Below, in pieces: positions 1-6,500 of a stretch of DNA of 16,584 bases. The notes below the pieces were generated by a model. It saw only the letters and a program-made list of their open reading frames with translations. It ran no database searches and was not told where the DNA came from. The DNA is taken from assembly GCA_000431835.1 (NCBI GenBank), contig HF987930.1, positions 1-16,584 on the forward strand. Reading direction: 5' to 3'. The position numbers were made by a program, and so were the translations under genes. The first letter of the stretch is position 1, and the number at the start of each line of letters is the position of its first letter. This DNA comes from Succinatimonas sp. CAG:777 (GTDB taxonomy: Bacteria > Pseudomonadota > Gammaproteobacteria > Enterobacterales > Succinivibrionaceae).

Positions 1-616
1 CGTACTCGAACTTAGTACCCTGAGATGCGTCATCCCAATCGATTGCTTTACGCTTGATTAGATCAACTACACCCTCGAAAGTATCCTCTTTACCGATAGG
101 TAACATTAAAGGAACTGGGTTACCCTTTAAACGGGTCTTAATCTGATCAACAACACGTAGGAAGTTAGCACCAGTACGGTCCATCTTGTTTACGAATGCA
201 ATACGAGGAACCTTGTACTTAACAGCCTGACGCCATACGGTCTCAGACTGAGGCTGAACGCCACCTACGGCGCAGTAAACCATAACAGCACCATCAAGAA
301 CACGCATTGAACGCTCAACTTCAACAGTGAAGTCAACGTGACCTGGGGTATCAATGATGTTGAAACGGTATGGGGCCTTCCACTGATTGTTCATACCGTG
401 CCAGTAACAGGTGGTAGCAGCTGAAGTAATGGTAATACCACGCTCCTGCTCCTGAACCATCCAGTCCATGGTAGCTGCACCATCATGAACCTCACCTATT
501 TTGTGGCTCTTACCGGTATAGAAAAGAATACGCTCAGTAGTAGTTGTCTTACCAGCATCAATGTGAGCACTGATACCGATATTACGATACATGTTAATGG
601 GTGTTTCACGTGCCAT
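1..616 (-). CDS. fusA: Elongation factor G, N-terminal part (gene runs off the left edge)
   Basis: This is the 5' end of the translocation GTPase EF-G, which moves tRNAs and mRNA through the ribosome after peptide transfer and works with RRF in ribosome recycling. About 205 codons are present. The GTPase motifs are all visible: P-loop AHIDAGKTT (residues 17-25), switch I RGITI (59-63), switch II DTPGH (89-93) and the base-recognition NKMD further on. The ATG at 616 is chosen because an AGGAG Shine-Dalgarno lies about 9 bases upstream and the N-terminus aligns with E. coli EF-G without a gap. It is the third gene of the str operon, 18 bp after the rpsG stop. The remaining roughly 500 residues (domains II-V and the rest of G) lie outside the window. 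No disruption is seen in the part present. Confidence 0.98.
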   Translation of the reverse strand, partial: MARETPINMYRNIGISAHIDAGKTTTTERILFYTGKSHKIGEVHDGAATMDWMVQEQERGITITSAATTCYWHGMNNQWKAPYRFNIIDTPGHVDFTVEVERSMRVLDGAVMVYCAVGGVQPQSETVWRQAVKYKVPRIAFVNKMDRTGANFLRVVDQIKTRLKGNPVPLMLPIGKEDTFEGVVDLIKRKAIDWDDASQGTKFEY

Positions 617-634
617 AATCTTTTAACTCCTGTA

Positions 635-1105
635 CTACCAGCGGAAGTGGCTGAATGCCTTGTTAGCTTCTGCCATGCGGTGAACATCTTCACGCTTCTT
701 AACTGCAGTACCCTTGTTCTCAACTGCATCTGACATCTCAGCAGCTAAACGTGCAGCCATGCTCTTCTCATGACGGCTACGAGCTGCATCAACTAACCAA
801 CGCATTGCTAATGCGTAGCCACGTGCAGGACGAACTTCTACTGGAACCTGATAGTTTGCACCGCCAACACGACGTGACTTAACTTCTACGTCAGGACGGA
901 TATGATCAAGTGCCTCCTCGAACAGGGCGAGGTGGTCCTTGCCGCTCTTCTCAGAAATGGTGTCTAATGCGCCATATACGATGGCTTCTGCGATGGATTT
1001 CTTACCATCTAACATTACGACATTGATAAACTTTGCTAATAACTCAGAGTTGAATTTTGGATCTGGCAAAATCTTACGCTGAGCAACTTCACGACGTCTA
1101 GGCAT
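635..1105 (-). CDS. rpsG: 30S ribosomal protein S7
   Basis: S7 is a primary 16S rRNA-binding protein that nucleates assembly of the 30S head and lines the E site and mRNA exit channel. The 156-residue protein starts MPRRREV and keeps the family core through the HFRW C-terminus; its length matches other gammaproteobacterial S7 proteins. The ATG at 1105 is preceded by AGAGGA about 8 bases upstream. It lies 83 bp after rpsL and 18 bp before fusA, the standard str-operon order. In E. coli, S7 represses translation by binding the rpsL-rpsG intercistronic mRNA; a small hairpin in that gap here could take part in such control, but this is inference. Identification is secure. Confidence 0.98.
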   Translation of the reverse strand: MPRRREVAQRKILPDPKFNSELLAKFINVVMLDGKKSIAEAIVYGALDTISEKSGKDHLALFEEALDHIRPDVEVKSRRVGGANYQVPVEVRPARGYALAMRWLVDAARSRHEKSMAARLAAEMSDAVENKGTAVKKREDVHRMAEANKAFSHFRW

Positions 1106-1126
1106 TTATAAATCCTCTAATTTCAG

Positions 1127-1140
1127 GGTTTTCCAAAACC
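1127..1140 (-). promoter_or_regulatory. Small hairpin in the rpsL-rpsG gap, possible S7 feedback element
   Basis: A perfect inverted repeat (GGTTTT, CC, AAAACC; folding with a four-base loop) lies just upstream of the rpsG Shine-Dalgarno. The equivalent gap in E. coli carries the S7 operator. Position supports a role, but I cannot match the sequence to the E. coli S7 site. Confidence 0.35.
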
Positions 1141-1188
1141 TAAAATTGATAAAAAAACTATTGTTTGGCCTTACTCTTCAAGGATGTC

Positions 1189-1563
1189 TTAAGCCTTAGG
1201 CTTCTTAACACCATACTTAGAGCGAGACTGCTTACGGTCTTTAACACCAGCGCAGTCTAATGAACCACGAATGGTGTGGTAACGAACACCTGGCAGATCC
1301 TTAACACGACCGCCACGAATCATTACAACTGAGTGTTCCTGAAGGTTATGACCCTCACCACCAATGTATGAAGTAACTTCAAAACCATTAGTTAAACGAA
1401 CACGACAAACTTTACGCATAGCTGAATTAGGCTTTTTAGGCTTAGTTGCGTAAACACGGGTGCAAACGCCACGTTTCTGAGGGCAAGCTTCCAAAGCTGG
1501 AACCTTGTTCTTTGAAACTACTTTAACGCGTGGCTTGCGAACCAACTGATTAATAGTAGACAT
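1189..1563 (-). CDS. rpsL: 30S ribosomal protein S12
   Basis: S12 sits at the decoding centre of the 30S subunit and helps control tRNA selection accuracy. The 124-residue product matches the family length and aligns almost end to end with E. coli S12. Lys43 in the PKKPNSA loop and Lys88 before Asp89 are both present, so the classical streptomycin-resistance positions are wild type. Asp89 is the residue that RimO methylthiolates in E. coli. A small difference is Lys41 where E. coli has Thr. The ATG at 1563 has an AGGAG about 10 bases upstream. It is the first gene of the str operon, with its own strong promoter about 70 bp upstream and the tus genes further upstream. Confidence 0.98.
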   Translation of the reverse strand: MSTINQLVRKPRVKVVSKNKVPALEACPQKRGVCTRVYATKPKKPNSAMRKVCRVRLTNGFEVTSYIGGEGHNLQEHSVVMIRGGRVKDLPGVRYHTIRGSLDCAGVKDRKQSRSKYGVKKPKA

Positions 1564-1582
1564 TAAATAAAATCTCCTGTTA

Positions 1583-1625
1583 GTCCGAAATGGACAGATC
1601 TTACTATCTCCCTACAAAATTAGGG
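1583..1625 (-). promoter_or_regulatory. rpsL 5' leader with two short hairpins
   Basis: The predicted leader begins with an inverted repeat, CCCTA at 1610-1614 pairing with TAGGG at 1621-1625. A second one, GTCC at 1583-1586 pairing with GGAC at 1592-1595, lies just upstream of the AGGAG. The first would sit at the very 5' end of the transcript, where it could protect the mRNA from decay. The pairing is seen in the sequence; the function is inferred. Confidence 0.4.
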
Positions 1626-1632
1626 ATTATGA

Positions 1633-1662
1633 ATTCTAATACAATTTGAAATCAAAGGTCAA
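1633..1662 (-). promoter_or_regulatory. Sigma70-type promoter of the rpsL-rpsG-fusA operon
   Basis: Reading the minus strand, a -35 box TTGACC (1657-1662, 5 of 6 consensus) is followed after 18 bp by a -10 box TAGAAT (1633-1638, 5 of 6). Transcription would start near 1626, giving a leader of about 63 bases before the rpsL ATG. The rest of the 255-bp gap up to tusB (1664-1818) is AT-rich. It holds one weak inverted repeat (1688-1717) that is too poor to call a terminator, and no other gene. Confidence 0.72.
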
Positions 1663-1818
1663 ATGTTTTTTACGCTTATAAGTGCAAAAAAATCACGGTT
1701 ACCCAGAAAGGATTTTTCTTATTAATCATTAAGTTATATTGCGCTAACTTTTTTGTAATTGTTTAATTTATTACTAATTAATTGTTTTCAATAAAGATTA
1801 ATCCATCTTTTTCAATGA

Positions 1819-2082
1819 TTAATACCAAGATCTGAGAGCTATATTCTCTACAGTTGTAAGCTCAAATAGCTTATTTTCTAGCTCTTCCTTATTCATTAAG
1901 GTATAAACCTCTTTTACTTTTAAGGCTATTTTCTTTGGACAGTCATATGAGTTCATCATTAAGATGATGTCTTCTTGAGTTTTAGATTTTTTCTCAAGAT
2001 CTTCTTTTAACTTGTCATTCCCATTATTTTTAAAGTAGTCTGATGAGAGTAGAGCTTGAACTGAATAAACTAAATGAACCAT
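1819..2082 (-). CDS. tusB: Divergent TusB/DsrH-like sulfur relay subunit
   Basis: TusB is a subunit of the TusBCD complex, which passes persulfide sulfur from TusA to TusE and on to MnmA for 2-thiouridine at the wobble position of tRNA. The 87-residue product is slightly shorter than E. coli TusB (95). It is divergent but keeps the family outline: MVHLVYS at the start (E. coli MLHTLHR), a hydrophobic strand DIILMMN near residues 38-44, KEVYTLMNKEEL (compare KVYALNEDL) and a C-terminus with an LTTVE segment ending in an aromatic residue (compare RLTVK and final MAW). Its position directly before rpsL is the E. coli position. The gene is 142 bp after tusC, unusually far, and its ATG lacks a clear Shine-Dalgarno. 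The call rests on context plus weak similarity, and the gene could be degenerating. Confidence 0.72.
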   Translation of the reverse strand: MVHLVYSVQALLSSDYFKNNGNDKLKEDLEKKSKTQEDIILMMNSYDCPKKIALKVKEVYTLMNKEELENKLFELTTVENIALRSWY

Positions 2083-2138
2083 ATTGTCTTTTTTATAACC
2101 AAAAACTCTCTTATCTTTTAATAGTAACTTTTAATTTT

Positions 2139-2193
2139 TATGTAATTAAAATATGGTTAATATGTAATTATTATGTAAACATTACGTAAATAA
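2139..2193. repeat. Phased 11-bp tandem repeat array upstream of tusB
   Basis: On the plus strand five consecutive 11-base blocks start at 2139, 2150, 2161, 2172 and 2183: TATGTAATTAA, AATATGGTTAA, TATGTAATTAT, TATGTAAACAT and TACGTAAATAA. Blocks 1, 3, 4 and 5 share TA(T/C)GTAA; block 2 is degenerate. The 11-bp period is close to one DNA helical turn. The array lies in the very AT-rich tusC-tusB gap, with no gene inside it. Confidence 0.6.
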
Positions 2194-2224
2194 AAACCAA
2201 AAAATAATTAAACAAAAATCTGTT

Positions 2225-2515
2225 TTAGAAAACTACGATTTTACTTGCCTGTTGTTGTAAATTTGCTGTATCGATTGCTTTTACAAATGGTAAATCAACT
2301 TTACTTTGTGAATATACGCTTACTTCATACAACTTGCATTGACCGAGTTTCTTAGCACCAGTGCATTGAGGATTTGCTTCTACACAATTAAGGAACTCTC
2401 CTTCAATAAGCACACTTACATCAATTTCAGCATCTGCTAGATTTAAAGCAGTCTCTATTCCCTGTTCGTAGAGATTATCTATCACAGGAGAGCTTGAAAT
2501 TACAATTAGGATCAT
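2225..2515 (-). CDS. tusC: Sulfur relay protein TusC (DsrF-like)
   Basis: TusC pairs with TusB and TusD in the TusBCD heterohexamer of the sulfur relay for tRNA 2-thiouridylation. The 96-residue product is shorter than E. coli TusC (119) but keeps recognisable features: a first beta strand ILIVISSSP, a KKLGQCKLYEVSVY segment matching the E. coli KLLGLYDIEQCWV region, and a C-terminal SKIVVF strand matching YDVILRF. The missing residues come mainly from the N-terminal half. The start is supported by GGAGAG in the 9-bp gap after the tusD stop, so tusD and tusC are almost certainly co-translated. Context on both sides (tusD before, a tusB-like gene after, then rpsL) reinforces the call. Confidence 0.85.
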   Translation of the reverse strand: MILIVISSSPVIDNLYEQGIETALNLADAEIDVSVLIEGEFLNCVEANPQCTGAKKLGQCKLYEVSVYSQSKVDLPFVKAIDTANLQQQASKIVVF

Positions 2516-2524
2516 CTCTCTCCA

Positions 2525-2893
2525 TTAAAACTCAATTACACGATCTGCTGTTGCAATCATGCTAGATAACTCAAAGTTTCCTGATAGCGTAAAGTTTAAA
2601 TTAAGCTTCTCACTTGAGATTGCCGCGTTCTTAAAGGCTCTTCCACAAACTAAAAGTTCACATTGAAGCTTATCTTTAAGCTCTATTAACTTTTCCTGAA
2701 TAGCTTTATGCTGAGGAATTACAGCTACATCATCAGATGATATGGTGACAGCTCTATCTGTAAAAAATATAGCCTGAACTTTGGCATCAGATTCTTCTTT
2801 AGCTAAAACTGCCAGTCTCTGTAAAAAGTTTAATTCAATCTCATAGGTCTCGAGTGCACTTACAGGTTGTCTTAAAATGATAAGGTAGTTCAT
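2525..2893 (-). CDS. tusD: Sulfurtransferase TusD (DsrE-like)
   Basis: TusD is the sulfur-carrying subunit of TusBCD; its cysteine accepts persulfide from TusA before transfer to TusE. The 122-residue product is close to the E. coli length (128). The catalytic cysteine is present as Cys83 in ELLVCGRA, aligning with E. coli Cys78, and the C-terminus FTLSGNFELSS...ADRVIEF closely matches the E. coli FTLSG...CDRVVQF signature. The start is fixed by alignment of MNYLIILRQP with the first beta strand. It is the first tus gene, 87 bp after ridA. Its only good Shine-Dalgarno-like stretch (AAGGGA) lies inside the 3' arm of a terminator-like hairpin about 13 bases upstream, so expression may be controlled by that structure. 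Confidence 0.92.
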   Translation of the reverse strand: MNYLIILRQPVSALETYEIELNFLQRLAVLAKEESDAKVQAIFFTDRAVTISSDDVAVIPQHKAIQEKLIELKDKLQCELLVCGRAFKNAAISSEKLNLNFTLSGNFELSSMIATADRVIEF

Positions 2894-2897
2894 CTCT

Positions 2898-2923
2898 AAA
2901 AATAGATCCCTTTGCAGGGATCT
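2898..2923 (-). terminator. Terminator-like hairpin between ridA and tusD
   Basis: On the minus strand AGATCCC and GGGATCT form a perfect 7-bp stem (2917-2923 and 2904-2910) around a 6-base loop, followed by ATTTTT. The shape is that of a rho-independent terminator for ridA, but the T tract ends only four bases before the tusD ATG. It could equally be an attenuator or a translation switch for tusD. Confidence 0.65.
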
Positions 2924-2946
2924 TTATCTTAACTGTTTTACAAAAG

Positions 2947-2961
2947 CTAAGTTTTACTTAG
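2947..2961 (-). terminator. Weak hairpin after ridA
   Basis: CTAAGT, AAA, ACTTAG form a 6-bp stem 20 bases past the ridA stop, followed on the minus strand by CTTTTG. The T tract is short, so alone it would be a weak terminator. It stands in tandem with the stronger hairpin at 2904-2923. Confidence 0.35.
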
Positions 2962-2980
2962 TTAATTTACCGTGGATAAA

Positions 2981-3364
2981 CTAAACTGCTGCAATAACTT
3001 CGATTTCGCATAATGCGCCTTTTGGAAGATCAATTCCGCCAACGCATGAACGAGCAGGTGCATTCTCTTTGAAGAACTCAGCATAAACTGCATTGAAAGC
3101 TGCAAAGTCATTGATGTCTTTTAAGAAACAGGTTGTCTTTACAACCTTTGAAAGATCAGAACCTGCAGCCTCAACTAAAGCTTTAACATTATTTAATGCC
3201 TGTCTTGCCTGCTCTGCAATACCACCTTCTGCCATTGCACCAGTTGCAGGTACTAATGGGATCTGGCCTGATGCGAACAAGAAACCGCCAATTACTTTTC
3301 CCTGAACATAAGGACCGATTGCAGCAGGTGCATCTTTGGTAGCAATAATCTTAACGTCACTCAT
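2981..3364 (-). CDS. ridA: Reactive enamine/imine deaminase RidA (YjgF/UK114 family)
   Basis: RidA hydrolyses reactive 2-aminoacrylate and related imines released by PLP enzymes such as threonine/serine dehydratase, protecting PLP enzymes from damage. It works as a cytosolic homotrimer with active sites between subunits. The 127-residue product is full length and keeps the RidA-subfamily active-site residues Arg105 (in PARSCV), Cys107 and Glu120 (in CEIEVIA), as well as AIGPYVQG near the N-terminus and the ASGQIP strand. The ATG at 3364 has GGAG 7 bases upstream. It sits alone between rpoC and tusD with its own promoter and downstream hairpins, so it looks like a single-gene unit placed between the rif and str clusters. 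In E. coli this gene is elsewhere. Function is secure; its link to its neighbours is not. Confidence 0.96.
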   Translation of the reverse strand: MSDVKIIATKDAPAAIGPYVQGKVIGGFLFASGQIPLVPATGAMAEGGIAEQARQALNNVKALVEAAGSDLSKVVKTTCFLKDINDFAAFNAVYAEFFKENAPARSCVGGIDLPKGALCEIEVIAAV

Positions 3365-3409
3365 TTTTAATCTCCGTGATTGTCAATTACATTTATTTTT
3401 CTAACTTTA

Positions 3410-3442
3410 GTTTTCTGACTACTATTCGTTTTCTGACTACTA
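3410..3442. repeat. Perfect 15-bp direct repeat in the ridA leader
   Basis: GTTTTCTGACTACTA occurs at 3410-3424 and again at 3428-3442, separated by 3 bp (period 18). Both copies lie between the predicted ridA transcription start and its start codon, so the transcript would carry UAGUAGUCAGAAAAC twice. Its regulator, if any, is unknown. Confidence 0.8.
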
Positions 3443-3459
3443 ATAGTTTATCTGAATAG

Positions 3460-3487
3460 ATTATACGAACAAATATTACAGAAACAA
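3460..3487 (-). promoter_or_regulatory. Predicted ridA promoter
   Basis: A perfect -10 hexamer TATAAT (3460-3465) follows a -35-like TTGTTT (3482-3487) with a 16-bp spacer. Transcription would start near 3453, giving a leader of nearly 90 bases. The -35 box lies only a few bases downstream of the rpoC terminator, which fits an independent unit. Confidence 0.6.
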
Positions 3488-3493
3488 CAAATT

Positions 3494-3530
3494 AAAAAAA
3501 ATGCCCTGACCAATTACTTGGAGAGGGCAT
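3494..3530 (-). terminator. Intrinsic terminator of the rplKAJL-rpoBC operon
   Basis: About 24 bases past the rpoC stop, ATGCCCT (3524-3530) pairs with AGGGCAT (3501-3507). An inner CCAA/TTGG stem closes on a 4-base loop, and seven or more T residues follow on the minus strand. This is a classic rho-independent terminator. Confidence 0.92.
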
Positions 3531-3553
3531 CTTCTACTATGAACTTTTACTTA

Positions 3554-6500
3554 CTATTGATTTGAACCAACAGAAGTTGAGTCAACAGCCTCAAGTGCAG
3601 CACTTAACTGTTTCTGCAGATCATCTGGAGATACAGTAGACTGTTCCTGAGCCTTAGCATTTCTAATGCGCTCTAACTCTTCACGACGCTGCTTGTGGTA
3701 CTTGTAACCGGTACCAGCAGGGATCAGACGACCCACGATAACATTTTCCTTTAGACCGCGAAGCTCATCAACCTTACCTTCAACAGAAGCTTCGGTTAGA
3801 ACTCGTGTAGTTTCCTGGAATGATGCAGCTGAAATGAAGCTATCGGTGCTTAATGAAGCCTTTGTCAGACCCATTAGGATGTGTCTGTAAAGAACAGGCT
3901 TCTTGCCTTCAGCCTCTAATCTCTCGTTTACAGTACGTACACGTGAAACTTCAGCTACTTCGTCCTTTAGGAACTCGGTGCTGTCACCAGGATCTACAAC
4001 CTCACACTTACGTAGCATCTGACGAACGATAACTTCAATGTGTTTATCGTTAATCTTAACACCCTGTAAGCGGTAAACGTCCTGAACCTCATTTACGATG
4101 TAGTTAGCTACAGCGTTAACACCACGTAGTCTTAAGATATCGTGAGGAGACTCTGGACCTTCAGCGATCATTTCGCCCTTAGTTACAGTTTCACCTTCGA
4201 ATACATTTAAGTTACGTGATAGAGGGATCATCTCATCATGTGGCTCAACTGGCTTGCCAAACTCATCAACTGCACCTGGAGCTGGAGAGATCTCTAAGCG
4301 ACGCTTTGATTTGGTTTCTTTACCAAACTGAATTGTACCTGAAATCTCAGCTAAAATTGCAGGCTCCTTAGGTGAACGAGCTTCGAACAGATCAGCAACA
4401 CGTGGAAGACCACCGGTAATATCCTTAGTACCGCCAGCTACCTGAGGAATACGTGCGATAACATCACCGATGTTGATCTCAGCACCATCCTGTAACTGAA
4501 CAATAGCCTTACCCTGAAGCATATAGTTTGCAGGAACTGTTGTGCCTGGAACCATTACATCATCGCCGTTTGCATCAACGATCTTAACAGAAGGTCTCTT
4601 CTCCTTGCCCTGTGTAGGACGAGCAGCAAGTTCGCGAACTTCGATAGATGAAATACCTAAAGCCTCATCTTCCTTCTTATCAACGGTAACACCTTCGATA
4701 ATATCTAAGAACTTAATGTAGCCGTGTACTTCAGAAATAATTGGGTGAGTATGAGGATCCCAACGAGCTACAGTCTGACCTACCTTAACGTCATCGCCCT
4801 CTTTAACCTCAAGAACAGAACCGTAAGGAAGCTTGTGGCTTTCTTTTACTGAGCCAAAGTCGTCGATAACAACTAACTCAGACTGACGAGAAACAACTAC
4901 CTGCTTGCCCTCAGTGTTAGTTACAATCTTTGGATTCTCAATCTTAATCTTACCGCTATTTCTTACTGTAGCACCTGATTCAGCAACAGCACGGGATGCA
5001 GCACCACCGATGTGGAAGGTACGCATGGTTAACTGTGTACCAGGCTCACCGATTGACTGAGCAGCGATAACACCAACTGCTTCGCCAGGATTTACCATAT
5101 GACCACGAGCTAAATCACGACCATAGCACTTAGCACAGATACCGAACTTGGTCTTACATGTAATAGGTGAACGTACCTTTACATGATCGATGCTGTGAGC
5201 TTCTAGAACTGAGCATAACTTCTCGTCTAGTAATGCACCCTTAGGAATTAGAACAGCCTTTGAACCTGGTTTTAGAACATCAGCAGCTAAAGTTCTGCCT
5301 AATACTCTATCACGTAAGGTTTCAACCACATCACCACCGTTTACGTGTGGTGTGATATCTAGACCGTCATCGGTACCGCAATCATCTTCAGTGATTACCA
5401 TATCCTGAGCTACGTCAACTAAACGACGGGTCAAGTAACCAGAGTTTGCAGTCTTAAGAGCGGTATCAGCCAAACCCTTACGTGCACCGTGGGTAGAAAT
5501 GAAGTACTGCTGTACGTTCAGACCTTCACGGAAGTTTGCAGTAATAGGGGTTTCAATAATAGAACCATCAGGCTTTGCCATCAGACCACGCATACCAGCT
5601 AGCTGACGGATCTGAGCAGGAGAACCACGAGCACCAGAATCAGCCATCATGTAGATGCTGTTGAATGATGATTCCTTCTCCTCTTCACCTAAGATGTTCT
5701 TAGCTGTCTGAGTTGAAAGGTTAGCCATCATAGCCTTAGCTACCTTGTCGTTTGCATTTGACCAAACGTCGATAACCTTGTTGTATCTCTCACCTGGAGT
5801 AATCTGACCGTTTTCATACTGGCTCTGAATTGACATAACTTCCTTCTGAGCAGAAGAAATAATAGTGTATTTCTCCTTAGGAATTAACATATCGTCAACA
5901 CATACTGAAGAACCAGAAATAGCAGCGTTAGCAAAACCGGTATACATGATATGGTCAGCAAACATTACGGTGTCTTTTAGTCCTAACTTGTGATAGCAAG
6001 CATTGAGCAGACCGCCGATCTTCTTCTTTCCTAATGGAACGTTAGATACATGGGTGAACCAATTCTTGTGAGTTAAGATCTCAGCGATATTCTCCTGAGT
6101 TACACCTTCTGCTGGAGGATCGATTAAGTCAAATGATAAGCCCTTTGGCAGAATCAATGACAGCATTGCACGACCAACAGTAGTTAAACGTAACTCATTG
6201 TGCTCTACGTACTCACCAGTATCTGTGTTCTTATCAAAGTAATGAACACGGCAAGCAATACGTGCATGGAAGTCAACTAAGTCAGCCTTATACAGACGCT
6301 CAGCTTCCTTTGCATCGGTTAGGATTAAACCTTCACCACGAGCACCAATTCTCATACGGGTCATGTAGTAAAGACCTAAAACCACGTCCTGTGCAGGAAC
6401 AATGATAGGGTCGCCAGATGCTGGTGACAGAACATTGTTTGTAGACATCATCAGAGCACGAGCTTCTAACTGTGCCTCAAGTGTCAGAGGAACGTGAACA

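Noticed and set aside
1688..1717. Terminator after tusB (AAAAATC/GATTTTT)
   Set aside because: The stem is almost all A-T with a 16-base loop; too weak to call, although some termination before the rpsL promoter would be expected.
1564..1818. Possible small gene in the rpsL-tusB gap
   Set aside because: No open frame with a start and ribosome binding site; the region is AT-rich and explained by a promoter and leader.
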